Source: Pseudomonadota bacterium (GTDB lineage: Bacteria > Pseudomonadota > Alphaproteobacteria > SHVZ01). From it: a stretch of 64,000 bases of DNA. The translations under genes were made by a program, and so were the position numbers. The notes under the pieces are model-generated. The model had not been told where the DNA came from and searched no databases. It saw only the letters and a list, made by a program, of their open reading frames with translations. Of the stretch, positions 1 through 8,783 are shown piece by piece (position 1 is the stretch's first letter; each line of letters begins with the position of its first letter). Location: positions 124,001-188,000 of the forward strand of contig JACQAG010000031.1 of assembly GCA_016195085.1 (NCBI GenBank), in the 5' to 3' direction.

Positions 1-144
1 GAGGGTGCCGAACATGAGCTGATCGGAAGGATCGCCCCAGGGCGTGTGCACGGTCTGCCAGCGCATGTCGGTCAGACCTGGAATGTCGTAGACGCCGCTG
101 CCGCCGATGATGCCGACCAGCGCCTTGTTCTCGGCCTTTGCCAT
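1..144 (-). CDS. mtnP: S-methyl-5'-thioadenosine phosphorylase, N-terminal part
   Basis: Only the first 48 codons are in the window; the gene runs off the left edge. The protein starts MAKAENKALVGIIGGSGVYD, and the GIIGGSGVYDIPGL stretch is the phosphate-binding N-terminus of the MtnP/purine nucleoside phosphorylase II family, which cleaves methylthioadenosine to adenine and methylthioribose-1-phosphate in methionine salvage. The ATG is at 144-142. It lies downstream of petABC on the same strand but is separated from it by 222 bp holding three tandem palindromes, so it probably has its own promoter. Family assignment is firm; the choice of methylthioadenosine over other purine nucleosides cannot be tested on this fragment. 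Confidence 0.85.
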   Translation of the reverse strand, partial: MAKAENKALVGIIGGSGVYDIPGLTDMRWQTVHTPWGDPSDQLMFGTL

Positions 145-244
145 GGATGGCTCCCTGCCCCCAATGCGAGCTGGGGAGTTTTTCAACAATGCCGGCTCCC
201 GGCAAGCGTGGATGAGGGCCGACGAATTCCTAGAGGGCACCAAC

Positions 245-340
245 GAAACGGGCCACCCTGGGTGGCCCGATCTGAGTGAGACGGGCCACCCTGGGTGGCC
301 CGACCCGAACGAAACGGGCCACCCAGAGGTGGCCCGATCG
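245..340. repeat. three tandem GC-rich palindromes, 33-bp period
   Basis: Three hairpins lie at 249-269, 282-302 and 315-336. The first two are the same 21-bp perfect palindrome with arms CGGGCCACCC and GGGTGGCCCG around one T. The third has 9-bp arms around CAGA. They start exactly 33 bp apart and share linker words such as GAACGAAACGGG. They sit between the end of petC and the start of mtnP and could act as a transcription stop or 3'-end stabiliser for petABC. No T-tract follows, so this is not a classical intrinsic terminator. Confidence 0.75.
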
Positions 341-366
341 GTTCGGCGCGGCGTCGGGTCCGAGGC

Positions 367-1119
367 TCAGTGAATATCGGCCCAGACCTTGCGCTTGGTC
401 GCGTAGAGCATGCCGGTGAGGATGAGAAGGTAGAGCATCACCTTCCAGCCGAGCTGCTTCCTTTGCTCGAGGATCGGCTCGGAGGCCCAGGTAAGGAAGG
501 TGGTGACGTCGCGCGCCTCCTCAGCCACCGTCGCCGGCGTTCCGTCCTGGAAGGTGACGCTGCCTTCATTCAACGGCGGCGGCATGGCGATCTGGTGGCC
601 TGGGAAGACCGCGTTGTAGTTCATCCCCTCCAACAGCTTCACCTCGGCCGGCGGCTCGCCGTAGCCGGTGAGAATGGCGAAGAGATAGTCGGGGCCGCCC
701 GGGCGGGCGCTGACGATCTTCGAGAGGTCGGGCGGCAGCGCGCCGTTGTTGACGGCGCGGGCGGCCTTGTCGTTCGCATAAGGCTTGGCGAAGCTGTCGG
801 AGGGTCGTCCGGGCCGCGTGAACATCTCGCCCAGGTCGTTGGGGCCGTCCTGCACCTCGACGCTGGCGGCGATGGCGCGAATGTTCTCCTCGTCGAAACC
901 GATCTCCGCCAGGTTGCGATAGGCGAGATAGGTCATCGGATGGCAGGCCGAGCACACTTCCTTGTAGACCTGGAAGCCGCGCTGGAGGGCCGCCCGGTCG
1001 AAGGTGCCGAAGAGACCGTCGAACGACCAGTGCTGCTTCGCCGGACGGCTTTCCTCCGCGGCTTTCGCTGATCCGAAGGTGAGCGCCAGGACGGCGAGAG
1101 CGGCGGCGAGGCGGCGCAT
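367..1119 (-). CDS. petC: cytochrome c1 of the bc1 complex
   Basis: This 250-residue protein is the heme-c subunit of ubiquinol:cytochrome c reductase, carrying electrons from the Rieske centre to soluble cytochrome c on the periplasmic side. Residues 1-20 form a signal peptide. The heme motif CSACH is at residues 56-60, the axial methionine lies in the AMPPPL region, and one C-terminal membrane helix (WKVMLYLLILTGMLYA) anchors it. The ATG at 1119 overlaps the petB stop codon as TAATG, so the two are translationally coupled. It is the last gene of petABC. The same reading frame stays open through petB, but that longer ORF is a shadow. Confidence 0.96.
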   Translation of the reverse strand: MRRLAAALAVLALTFGSAKAAEESRPAKQHWSFDGLFGTFDRAALQRGFQVYKEVCSACHPMTYLAYRNLAEIGFDEENIRAIAASVEVQDGPNDLGEMFTRPGRPSDSFAKPYANDKAARAVNNGALPPDLSKIVSARPGGPDYLFAILTGYGEPPAEVKLLEGMNYNAVFPGHQIAMPPPLNEGSVTFQDGTPATVAEEARDVTTFLTWASEPILEQRKQLGWKVMLYLLILTGMLYATKRKVWADIH

Positions 1120-2375
1120 TACGGCTTCTCCATGGGTGCCGCTCTGGCGCCGGCGATACCGGCACCGCCGGCCAAGACCGGGGCGTTGATCGAGGTTGGC
1201 AGCGGCAGCGGTCGCTCGAGCTTGCCCAAGAGCGGCGTTAGAATGAGGAAGTGGAAGAAGTACCAGAAGGTGGCGATGCGGCCGACGATGAGGAACGCGC
1301 CGCTCGGCGGGTTGGCGCCGACCCAGCCCAGAACCAGCGCGTCGACGACCAGGACCCAGAAGAACCACTTGAACACCGGCCGGAACCGCGCCGAGCGCAC
1401 CCGGCTGGTGTCGAGCCAAGGCAGGATCAGCAGCAGCAGGATCGAGCTGAACATGGCGATGACGCCCAGGAGCTTGTTCGGGATCGAACGCAGGATCGCG
1501 TAGAACGGCAGCAAGTACCATTCCGGCACGATTTCCGACGGCGTCGACAACTGGTTGGCCGGGATGGAGTTGTCCGGATTGCCGAAGATCTCCGGCCAGA
1601 AGAACACGATCGCGGCATAGACGATGAGGAACACGCCGAGCCCGAAGAGATCCTTCACCGTGTAGTAGGGATGGAAGGGGATGCTGTCCTGCGGGCCCTT
1701 GGTGTCGATACCGATGGGATTGCTGGAGCCGAACCGGTGAAGGGCCACCAGATGCAGCACGACCACGCCGACGATGACGAACGGCAAGAGGTAGTGCAGC
1801 GAGTAGAAGCGGTTGAGCGTCGCGTTGTCGACGGCGAAGCCGCCCAACAGCCAGGTGACGACCTTCGGGCCGACCAGGGGAATGGCGGAGAACAAGTTGG
1901 TGATGACGGTGGCACCCCAGAAGCTCATCTGGCCCCAGACCAGCACGTAACCCATGAACGCCGTCGCCATCATCAACAGCAGGATCACCACGCCGATGAT
2001 CCACAACAGCTCTCTCGGCGCCTTGTAGGAGCCGTAATAGATCCCGCGGAAGATATGGATGTACACCGCGATGAAGAACATCGAGGCGCCGTTCATGTGG
2101 ATGTAGCGGATGAGCCAGCCATAGTTCACGTTGCGCATGATGTTCTCGACCGAGCTGAAGGCGAGGTCGGCATGCGGGGTGTAGTGCATCGCCAGCCAGA
2201 TGCCGGTGACGATCATGATCACCAGCATGATCCCGGCCAGCGAGCCGAAGTTCCAAAGGTAGTTCAGGTTCTTCGGTGTCGGGTACTCGTGCAGCTCGTG
2301 CTGCATGAAGGTGAAGACCGGCAGCCGGTGGTCGATCCAGCGCACCAGGCCGTTCTTGAAGGTTGGCTCTGCCAT
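1119..2375 (-). CDS. petB: cytochrome b of the bc1 complex
   Basis: This 418-residue membrane protein holds both b hemes and the quinol oxidation and reduction sites of complex III. Many membrane helices are visible, and the family motif [14 protein letters not shown] is present at the Qo site. I start it at the ATG giving [19 protein letters not shown], which follows petA by 14 bp; the frame is open further upstream but overlaps petA. Its stop overlaps the petC start by one base. The organisation petA-petB-petC matches the usual alphaproteobacterial operon. Confidence 0.96.
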   Translation of the reverse strand: MAEPTFKNGLVRWIDHRLPVFTFMQHELHEYPTPKNLNYLWNFGSLAGIMLVIMIVTGIWLAMHYTPHADLAFSSVENIMRNVNYGWLIRYIHMNGASMFFIAVYIHIFRGIYYGSYKAPRELLWIIGVVILLLMMATAFMGYVLVWGQMSFWGATVITNLFSAIPLVGPKVVTWLLGGFAVDNATLNRFYSLHYLLPFVIVGVVVLHLVALHRFGSSNPIGIDTKGPQDSIPFHPYYTVKDLFGLGVFLIVYAAIVFFWPEIFGNPDNSIPANQLSTPSEIVPEWYLLPFYAILRSIPNKLLGVIAMFSSILLLLILPWLDTSRVRSARFRPVFKWFFWVLVVDALVLGWVGANPPSGAFLIVGRIATFWYFFHFLILTPLLGKLERPLPLPTSINAPVLAGGAGIAGARAAPMEKP

Positions 2376-2389
2376 GGTCTCGAGGGCCC

Positions 2390-2926
2390 CTATCCGACGC
2401 GGATGGTTGTGTCGTCGAGGAAGGCGTAGGGCGGGATCGGCAGGTTCGCCGGCGCCGGGCCTTTGCGGATGCGTCCGGAGGTGTCGTATTGCGAGCCGTG
2501 GCAGGGGCAGAACCAGCCGCCGTACTCGCCCTTCGGATCGGCCGGCTTCTGACCCAGGGGCACGCAACCGAGATGCGTGCACACGCCCACCATGATCAGC
2601 CACTCGGGTTTTGGCGCGCGCTTGCTGTCGGGTTCCGGATCAGGCAGCTCGGCCAGCGGCACATCGGCGGCGGTCTTGATCTCTTCCGGTGTGCGGTGCC
2701 GCACGAACACCGGCTTGCCGCGCCACAAGACCGTAATCGCCTGGCCGACGGCCACCGGCTTCAGATCGACGTCCGCCGTCGATAGCGCCAGCACGTCGGC
2801 CGAAGGGTTCCAGTAGTGGATGAACGGCCAGGCCAGGGACGCCGCCCCGACCGCGCCCATGGCCGAAGTCGCCAAGAAGAGAAAGTCGCGCCGGGTCTCG
2901 CCCTTCGCGTCGTGCGCAGTCGCCAT
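2390..2926 (-). CDS. petA: Rieske iron-sulfur subunit of the bc1 complex
   Basis: This 178-residue protein carries the [2Fe-2S] cluster that takes the first electron from ubiquinol. Both cluster motifs are present, CTHLGC and CPCHGS. The N-terminus has a twin-arginine sequence ([20 protein letters not shown]), as expected for a Rieske protein inserted by the Tat route and held by an uncleaved membrane helix. It is the first gene of the operon, and the promoter should lie in the divergent gap shared with trmL. Confidence 0.96.
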   Translation of the reverse strand: MATAHDAKGETRRDFLFLATSAMGAVGAASLAWPFIHYWNPSADVLALSTADVDLKPVAVGQAITVLWRGKPVFVRHRTPEEIKTAADVPLAELPDPEPDSKRAPKPEWLIMVGVCTHLGCVPLGQKPADPKGEYGGWFCPCHGSQYDTSGRIRKGPAPANLPIPPYAFLDDTTIRVG

Positions 2927-3150
2927 GAATCCACCCCTAACGCGGCCCCCCTCACATCGGCAGGGCCCCTGTGAGACCGGCTGGAACCTAACCTAGTTTC
3001 ACGGCCTTGTCGGACTGTGCGACACTATGACGCAAGACACTGAGGACGCTGGCGATTCATGCCCCGAACGGGTCGCCGCCGCGGCCTCGTGGGGCTTGCG
3101 CTCGAGGCTGCCGACGAAGGCTGCCGGCGCCCTGGAAGAAGGCGGACTCG
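2927..3150. promoter_or_regulatory. divergent intergenic region, petA / trmL
   Basis: These 224 bp separate the petA start (minus) from the trmL start (plus) and must hold both promoters. I see no clear sigma-70 hexamers or strong inverted repeat. A short AG-rich stretch (GAAGAAGGCGGA) ahead of the trmL ATG can serve as its ribosome binding site. Confidence 0.4.
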
Positions 3151-3648
3151 ATGCGTCTAGTTCTCTACGAACCGGACATTGCCGAGAACACCGGCGCCAT
3201 CCTGAGGTTGGCGGCGTGCCTGGCGGTTCCGGTGGACCTGGTCGAGCCCGCAGGCTTCGTCCTCGACGACCGCCGGCTGAGGCGGGTGGGGATGGACTAC
3301 GTGGATCAGGTGCGGCTTCTCCGCCATACCTCTTGGCAGCGCTTTCTCGAGGCGCGGCCGCCCGGCCGGCTCGTGCTGCTGACGACCAAGGCCGCCCAAG
3401 CCTATACCGACTTCGCCTTCGCGGAGGGCGACGCGCTGCTGCTCGGGCGCGAAAGTGCGGGCGTTCCGGCCTCGGTGCACGCCCTCGCCGACGCACGGAT
3501 CAAGGTGCCGATGCAGCCTCTCTCCCGTTCGCTCAACATTGCCGTAGCCGCCGCGATGGTGCTAGGCGAGGCGCTGAGGCAGACCGCCGGCTTCCCTGGG
3601 GGCTTCCCCGGGCCTGCCCCATCGCCAACCCCGATGGACGAGACATGA
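3151..3648 (+). CDS. trmL: tRNA (cytidine(34)-2'-O)-methyltransferase
   Basis: A 165-residue SPOUT-class methyltransferase of the TrmL/YibK group, which methylates the wobble-base ribose of certain leucine tRNAs. The SPOUT signatures are in order: NTGAILR near the N-terminus, [11 protein letters not shown] in the middle, and the knot segment [20 protein letters not shown] near the C-terminus. Length is normal apart from a short proline/glycine tail. The stop overlaps the hemF start as ATGA, so the two form one operon. Confidence 0.93.
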   Translation: MRLVLYEPDIAENTGAILRLAACLAVPVDLVEPAGFVLDDRRLRRVGMDYVDQVRLLRHTSWQRFLEARPPGRLVLLTTKAAQAYTDFAFAEGDALLLGRESAGVPASVHALADARIKVPMQPLSRSLNIAVAAAMVLGEALRQTAGFPGGFPGPAPSPTPMDET

Positions 3649-4496
3649 ACGATCCCGCGAGCGAGCGGAAAGAGGCGGCGAACCAGTGGTTCGGCCAGCT
3701 CCGCGAGCGGATCTGCGCCGCCTTCGAAGCCCTCGAGGACCAATGCCGCAATCCCGGCTCCGAGCTCGCCCCCGGCCGCTTCGAGCGCAAGGCCTGGGAA
3801 CGGCCAGGCGGCGGCGGCGGGGTGATGGCGATCATGCGCGGGCGCGTGTTCGAGAAGGTGGGCGTCAACATCTCCACCGTCCATGGCGAGCTTACCCCGG
3901 AGTTTCGCAAGCAGATCCCGGGTGCCGCGGAGGATCCGCGCTTCTGGGCCGCGGGCATCTCGCTCGTTGCCCATCTGCAGTCGCCGCTGGTTCCGGCGGT
4001 GCACATGAACACCCGCCACATCGTGACCACCAAGGGCTGGTTCGGCGGCGGTGCCGATCTCACCCCGATGGTTCCCGAGGAGGCCGATACGGCGGCCTTT
4101 CATGGGGCGCTCGAGAGCGCCTGCGCGCGCCACGACAAGGACTACTACCCGCGCTTCAAGAAATGGTGCGACGACTATTTCCATCTTCCCCATCGCGGCG
4201 AGCAGCGGGGTGTCGGCGGCATCTTCTTCGACAATCTCGATACCGGCGATTGGGAGCGCGACTTCGCCTTCACCCGCGATGTCGGGCTGGCCTTTCTCGA
4301 GGCCTACCCGGCGATCGTGCGCCGGCACATGGACAGGCCCTGGACCGAGGAGGAGCGGCGCCATCAGCTCGTGCGCCGCGGCCGCTACGTCGAATTCAAT
4401 CTGCTCTACGATCGCGGCACGCTGTTCGGCCTGAAGACCGGCGGCAATGTCGAGGCGATCCTGATGAGCCTGCCGCCCGCCGTCGCTTGGCCATAG
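3645..4496 (+). CDS. hemF: oxygen-dependent coproporphyrinogen III oxidase
   Basis: This 283-residue enzyme decarboxylates coproporphyrinogen III to protoporphyrinogen IX using O2 in heme synthesis. Nearly all family blocks are visible: [38 protein letters not shown], the [20 protein letters not shown] block, and the C-terminal [20 protein letters not shown] block. I chose the ATG at 3645 that overlaps the trmL stop; a longer open frame upstream lies over trmL and has no support. An oxygen-dependent heme enzyme fits an aerobic organism with a bc1 complex next door. Confidence 0.95.
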   Translation: MNDPASERKEAANQWFGQLRERICAAFEALEDQCRNPGSELAPGRFERKAWERPGGGGGVMAIMRGRVFEKVGVNISTVHGELTPEFRKQIPGAAEDPRFWAAGISLVAHLQSPLVPAVHMNTRHIVTTKGWFGGGADLTPMVPEEADTAAFHGALESACARHDKDYYPRFKKWCDDYFHLPHRGEQRGVGGIFFDNLDTGDWERDFAFTRDVGLAFLEAYPAIVRRHMDRPWTEEERRHQLVRRGRYVEFNLLYDRGTLFGLKTGGNVEAILMSLPPAVAWP

Positions 4497-4504
4497 TGTC
4501 CCGC

Positions 4505-4607
4505 CTCTGAAATTCGTCAGCGAATTTCAGAGATAAGCGGGCCACTAATCAATTGAATCTAGTGTGATGATTCCGAAGTTCGCCAACGAACTTCGGAATC
4601 ATCACAC
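4505..4607. terminator. two perfect hairpins between convergent genes
   Basis: Hairpin 1 (4505-4532) has a 12-bp perfect stem CTCTGAAATTCG with loop TCAG. Hairpin 2 (4562-4607) has a 21-bp perfect stem and a four-base loop CCAA. Both carry the same core, GAA(A/G)TTCG - four bases - CGAA(T/C)TTC. They lie between hemF (plus) and the cyclase gene (minus), where a two-way terminator is expected. The stems are not GC-rich and lack T-tracts, so a protein-bound or repeat-derived role is also possible. Confidence 0.7.
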
Positions 4608-4616
4608 GAGCCCGCA

Positions 4617-6395
4617 TTATTTCCAAGCGACCGCGAAGATCTCGACCGACTCCTTGAAGCCCTTCAGCTGCCGCTGGCCGCGGCTCTCGAAGGTGAACGA
4701 CTTGCCGGCGCAGAGGCCCTGCACCACGCTCGCCACCATGATCTCATCCGTCCCGGCCTCGCCACAGACGCGCGCGGCCAGCTGCACGGTCGAGCCGAAG
4801 AGGTCGCTGCCTTGGGCGATCGGCTCGCCGGCATTGACGCCGATCCTCAAGTGCAGCTCCGGCGGCCTGCCGCTCTGATTGTGCTGGGCCACCGCCCGCT
4901 GGATCTGGACCGCGGCGGCGACGGACTCCTGCGCCTTGTTGAATGCCGCCATGATGCCGTCGCCGGTGTGCTTGATCTCGCGCCCGGCATTGTCGCGGAG
5001 CGCTTGGCGGACCGCCTGGTTGTGCGCCTCGACCAGCTCCATCTGCGCCTGATCGCCGTGGGTCTGGGTGAACGCGGTCGAGCCGATGATGTCGGTGAAC
5101 AGCACGGCGACGAAATCCGCCCTGGCGGACTTGGTCTCGGCCTCGTTCCAGCGGTCAAGGGCGGCGATGAGCGCCGGCTCGTCGGACTTCTGGCCTTGGA
5201 GATGCGCCTGGATGCCGTCGATGCCGGCCTTGAACATGTCGAGATATTTCGGCTGCGCCAGGTACTCCTGATAGTTCTGCGCGAAGTTGCTGGAGCCATC
5301 GGGATCGAAGGCGATCTTCGCCAGCGACTTCGCCAAGAGCCAGCGCACTTCCGATTGGTCGAGCCGTTTCTCGCGCGCGATGCCTTCGCAGGCGCCGGCG
5401 TAGAACAGGTGGCAGCCGAAGGTGCTGTAGGGATCGAGCCGGTTGTCGGTGACGTGGCGCCCGCGCTCGATCACCCGGGCCAGCGAGGCGTGCAGGTAGG
5501 CGATCACCGCCTCGTCGCACTCCTGCAGCAGGAGGAGACGTTCGGGCTTGACCGTGAACACTTCCGCTTTGCCGGCTTCCTCGCTCTCCGCGGTGGTCGT
5601 CGGGGCGGGTTCGGAAGCTGAAGCTCCCTTATCCTCGGCCGGGCGGCGCGGCGCCAGAGCCGAAGGCATGATCAGGGCGTCGCGTTCGCCGCGGCCACGC
5701 GACGGGGAGAAGATGGCGCGAATCTGCGCGGCCTCCTCGGCGGTGAGCAGCATCCGCCAAAACCAGAAATAGCCGATGACGAAACCGAGCACCGCGCCGC
5801 CGACGAGCGTGCCGTGCGACAGCGTGGCGGCGAACAGGGCCGAGGCGAGCGCGTAGGTGGTGACGCTGACGACCCCGGCGCCGGCGGCCGCCGAGGCGCC
5901 TTTGATGATAAGCACACTGCTCGGCGGCGTCTTCCGCACCGCCGATTGCCCCTCCGCGCCGGCACCGGCACCGGCCTTTGGCCGCGCGCCGCCGCCGGCG
6001 CGAGCCTGGCCCCCGGAATCGGCGGAACGGCTGCGACTTCGTGCCGCACGCGGCGCCGCCGTGCCGACGGCCGCATCGCGCTCATCGACCTCTTCGAGCG
6101 CCGCGCCGCCGGCGGCGCCGCCGGCGGATTTGCTCGCGCCGGCAGAAGAAGCCGCTCTGGAATCCACCGCCTTCGGCTTGTCCTCGCGCCGGTGTACGAC
6201 GACGGTATTGGTGGTCTTGCGGCCGGTCTGCGCATCGGCGACCTCGACCGTCACGCGCACGGCACTGGCCTTGCCTTCCTCGAAGATCTGCTTGGCGTAG
6301 GCGAGCGCCTTCTCCTCCTCCTCGAGGCCGAAGCGGGAGATCATCGAGGATTGTCCGCCGATCGTGGCGTAGATGAGGAAGTTGCCCGTAGCCAT
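4617..6395 (-). CDS. membrane-anchored class III adenylate/guanylate cyclase
   Basis: A 592-residue protein with a three-part build. Residues 1-75 form a small domain of unknown type (starts MATGNFLIYATIGGQ). A low-complexity Ala/Arg/Gly linker and two membrane helices follow at about 155-215. A mixed helical region leads to a class III cyclase catalytic domain from about 425 to the end. The two metal aspartates are in place (FTDIIGST at 433-440, HTGDGIMAAF at 476-485). It should make cAMP or cGMP on the cytoplasmic face; which one cannot be told from sequence. The N-terminal domain may sense something. The first 60 residues also look like a small stand-alone domain fused on. It is monocistronic, convergent with hemF. 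Confidence 0.88.
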   Translation of the reverse strand: MATGNFLIYATIGGQSSMISRFGLEEEEKALAYAKQIFEEGKASAVRVTVEVADAQTGRKTTNTVVVHRREDKPKAVDSRAASSAGASKSAGGAAGGAALEEVDERDAAVGTAAPRAARSRSRSADSGGQARAGGGARPKAGAGAGAEGQSAVRKTPPSSVLIIKGASAAAGAGVVSVTTYALASALFAATLSHGTLVGGAVLGFVIGYFWFWRMLLTAEEAAQIRAIFSPSRGRGERDALIMPSALAPRRPAEDKGASASEPAPTTTAESEEAGKAEVFTVKPERLLLLQECDEAVIAYLHASLARVIERGRHVTDNRLDPYSTFGCHLFYAGACEGIAREKRLDQSEVRWLLAKSLAKIAFDPDGSSNFAQNYQEYLAQPKYLDMFKAGIDGIQAHLQGQKSDEPALIAALDRWNEAETKSARADFVAVLFTDIIGSTAFTQTHGDQAQMELVEAHNQAVRQALRDNAGREIKHTGDGIMAAFNKAQESVAAAVQIQRAVAQHNQSGRPPELHLRIGVNAGEPIAQGSDLFGSTVQLAARVCGEAGTDEIMVASVVQGLCAGKSFTFESRGQRQLKGFKESVEIFAVAWK

Positions 6396-6555
6396 CCGCG
6401 GAGCCTGTCAAAATGAGGGGCGCGGCCCCCTGATGCGCTGGGTGCGGCCCCGACCCAGCAGGGGAGGGCCGGGTTGACGATGAGCTCTCACCTCGTCCCG
6501 AAATCCACCCCCGCCGCCGTCATATTACGCGAAGAGCGAGGACGCTGGCCAAGTT

Positions 6556-7839
6556 CTATGGAGGATCCGAACCGGCGGCGCCGGCCGGGGCGGCGCCCAC
6601 CAGACGCGCCGCCTGGGCGAGGCAGAGGGTGCGGTCGGCCTGGAAATCGCCGTCGATCCACCACGCTTCGAGCTCTGCCAGCAGCGCGCCGACCCTGGGG
6701 CTGGGATGGATGCCGAGGGCCACGATGTCCGCCCCGCCAATCGGCAGATGCGGCGGAGTCCAGGACTCGGCCGCGGTCAGCCAAGCACGAAATCCGCCCA
6801 CCGCCGCCTGGATCCGCTCCGGCGAATACTCGGCCCAGGCGATCAGCACGAGATCGCCGGTGAGCAAGGCGCCCAGCCGATAGAGCAGCCGGCGCCGGGC
6901 GGCCGCATCGGCCTTCGGATCGATCGCCCCCCGCTCGCGCGCCAGGGCGGCAAGCCGATGCATCTCGGCATTGGCGAGCCTGAGGCGTTCGCCGACGCGC
7001 TCGGTTGCGGCGACGTCGGCGGGCAGCACGATGGCAAGACGCCGCAATGGGCTCTGGGTCAAGCGCTCGTCGGTCTCGAGTTCCGCCAGGCGCGCCAAAG
7101 CCGTGGTCGGCGCCGCCTCGGGGAGGATCCGCCCCAGCACCGCGGCCGCGTGCATCAGTTTTAGGCTTGCCGCCGGATCGGGCCCGATGAGGATGCGGAA
7201 GAGCTCGGCGCGCACCCGCTCGCCGGAGAGCTTCGGCAGCAGGTGCGCCAGCTCGCTGCAGGCGGCGAGCGCCATCGGATCCGGCTCGCCTTGGCCGAAG
7301 CGCTGATGGAAGCGGAAGAACCGCAAGATCCTCAGCACATCCTCCTCGATCCGGCGGCGAGCCTCGCCGACGAAGCGCACCCGCCCGGCAACGAGGTCGG
7401 CACGGCCGCCGAACGGGTCGTAGAGCGTGCCGTCCGCATCGGCATAGAGCGCATTGATGGTGAAGTCGCGTCTCGAGGCATCGGCTTGCCAATCGTCGGT
7501 GAAGGCGACCCGCGCATGCCGTCCGAAGGTCTCGACGTCGCGCCGCAAGGTGGTGATCTCGAACGACCGGCCACCGATGATCGCGGTCACCGTGCCGTGG
7601 GCGATGCCGGTCGGCACCACCTTGATGCCCGCGCGCGCCAGCAGCCGCATCACCGTTTCGGGCGCATCGGGGGTCGCGAGATCGACGTCCGATTGCGGCA
7701 GCCCCAAGATCGCATCGCGCACGCAGCCGCCGCAGAAGCGCACCGCCGCACCTTCGGCGGCCAGCGCCTCCAGCACCGCCGCCGTCGGCGGGTCCTGCAT
7801 CCAGCCGGGGAGCGGCTCCAGGCGGCCGGCGGGCTCCAT
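6556..7839 (-). CDS. cca: CCA tRNA nucleotidyltransferase / poly(A) polymerase family
   Basis: This 427-residue enzyme adds or repairs the CCA end of tRNAs. The class II nucleotidyltransferase head is clear: FCGGCVRDAIL with the GG..RD motif at residues 37-42 and the metal aspartates in SDVDLAT at 50-56, followed by ITTLRRD and the RR-containing RRIEEDVLRILRFFRF neck. It is the last gene of a four-gene minus-strand cluster. In other alphaproteobacteria this enzyme also lies next to the CoA pyrophosphatase and the small membrane protein found here. Some family members are poly(A) polymerases, but the cluster context favours Cca. Confidence 0.9.
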   Translation of the reverse strand: MEPAGRLEPLPGWMQDPPTAAVLEALAAEGAAVRFCGGCVRDAILGLPQSDVDLATPDAPETVMRLLARAGIKVVPTGIAHGTVTAIIGGRSFEITTLRRDVETFGRHARVAFTDDWQADASRRDFTINALYADADGTLYDPFGGRADLVAGRVRFVGEARRRIEEDVLRILRFFRFHQRFGQGEPDPMALAACSELAHLLPKLSGERVRAELFRILIGPDPAASLKLMHAAAVLGRILPEAAPTTALARLAELETDERLTQSPLRRLAIVLPADVAATERVGERLRLANAEMHRLAALARERGAIDPKADAAARRRLLYRLGALLTGDLVLIAWAEYSPERIQAAVGGFRAWLTAAESWTPPHLPIGGADIVALGIHPSPRVGALLAELEAWWIDGDFQADRTLCLAQAARLVGAAPAGAAGSDPP

Positions 7840-7851
7840 GGTGATACGGGG

Positions 7852-8133
7852 CTAGTTCGTCTCGGCGGGGACGACGCGGCCGTCGATGATCCGGGGCGGC
7901 GTGTAATGGGCCCCGGGCTTGGCGCCGCCGAACACCGCCAGAGCGAACAGGCCGAGGGCGGCGATCATGACGCCGGTGAGCGCCAGCACCGTCCACGGCA
8001 CATCGCCCAGCCGCGGCGCCTTCTCGGGCTGGCCGGCGAGCTGCGCGCGGCGCAGCGCCATGTAGAACCAGCCAAAATAAGCCATGGTCGGCAACAGCAG
8101 CGGCAGCACGACGGTGACGAGAATGCGCGCCAT
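7852..8133 (-). CDS. small two-helix membrane protein (DUF6111-like)
   Basis: A 93-residue protein with one helix at about residues 4-24 (ILVTVVLPLLLPTMAYFGWF) and another at about 49-68 (VLALTGVMIAALGLFALAVF), and a short proline-rich tail. Its ATG overlaps the stop of the NUDIX gene as TGATG, and it ends 12 bp before cca, so it is coupled to both. Proteins of this size and position are known in Rhodospirillales and Rhodobacterales as DUF6111; I recall the family from context and cannot confirm it. Function unknown. Confidence 0.75.
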   Translation of the reverse strand: MARILVTVVLPLLLPTMAYFGWFYMALRRAQLAGQPEKAPRLGDVPWTVLALTGVMIAALGLFALAVFGGAKPGAHYTPPRIIDGRVVPAETN

Positions 8134-8783
8134 CACAGCCTCAGCCGTTCCGCCAGGTTGACCAGCATGCCAGCCGTAGCACCCCAGATATGATAATGAG
8201 CGTAGGGCAGCACGTAGAAGGTGCGAAGCTGGCCGTTCCATTCGCGGCTGTGACGCTGGTGGTTGGCGGTGTCCATGACGAAGGCGAAGGGCACCTCGAA
8301 CACCTCGGCCACCTCGTGGCTGTCGGGAACGAGCTCGAAGGGCGGGCTCACCACGCCGACGACGGGCGTGATCTCGAAGCCGGTGCGGGTGCGGTAGATA
8401 TCGAGCCGGCCCAGGATCTCGACCCGCTCTGCCGGCAGCCCGATCTCCTCCAGCGCTTCGCGGAGCGCTCCCGCCTCCGGGCTGGCGTCGCTCGCCTCGA
8501 TGCGGCCACCAGGAAAGCTGATCTGGCCTGGATGGTCGGGAAGGTGATCGGTGCGGCGCGTCAACAGGACCGTCATGCCGCCCGGCCGCTGCACCAACGG
8601 CACCAGGACGGCCGCCTTGCGCAAGTTCGCCGGCAACGCCATGTCAAAATTCAGGTCGTTGTCGCCGCGTCGCGCCGCCTCATTGCCCGGCCGTGGGATG
8701 AAGGCGCGCCTTAGCGCGGCCAGGTCCGGGCTCAGCTCGGAGCTTCGAGGCTGCCCAGGGGCCAGAAGGTGTTTTTGCTCCAT
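8133..8783 (-). CDS. NUDIX hydrolase, CoA pyrophosphatase type
   Basis: A 216-residue NUDIX protein of the NudL/NUDT7 group, expected to cleave CoA and its thioesters to 4'-phosphopantetheine and adenosine 3',5'-bisphosphate. The group-specific lead LLTRRTDHLPDHPGQISFPG precedes the NUDIX box (GGRIEAS...REALEEIG, residues 92-115). As in other NudL proteins the first acidic position of the box is Asp, not Glu. The ATG at 8783 overlaps the end of the DUF1285 gene by 52 bp; the alternative start MALPANLRK near residue 48 would remove the overlap but also conserved N-terminal sequence. Confidence 0.88.
   Translation of the reverse strand: MEQKHLLAPGQPRSSELSPDLAALRRAFIPRPGNEAARRGDNDLNFDMALPANLRKAAVLVPLVQRPGGMTVLLTRRTDHLPDHPGQISFPGGRIEASDASPEAGALREALEEIGLPAERVEILGRLDIYRTRTGFEITPVVGVVSPPFELVPDSHEVAEVFEVPFAFVMDTANHQRHSREWNGQLRTFYVLPYAHYHIWGATAGMLVNLAERLRL

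Noticed and set aside
249-336. CRISPR array
   Set aside because: Only three units with palindromic cores and short, related linkers; no cas genes.
367-2256. A 629-residue open frame joining cytochrome c1 to an upstream stretch
   Set aside because: The upstream part is an off-frame reading of petB; petC starts at the ATG overlapping the petB stop and has its own signal peptide.
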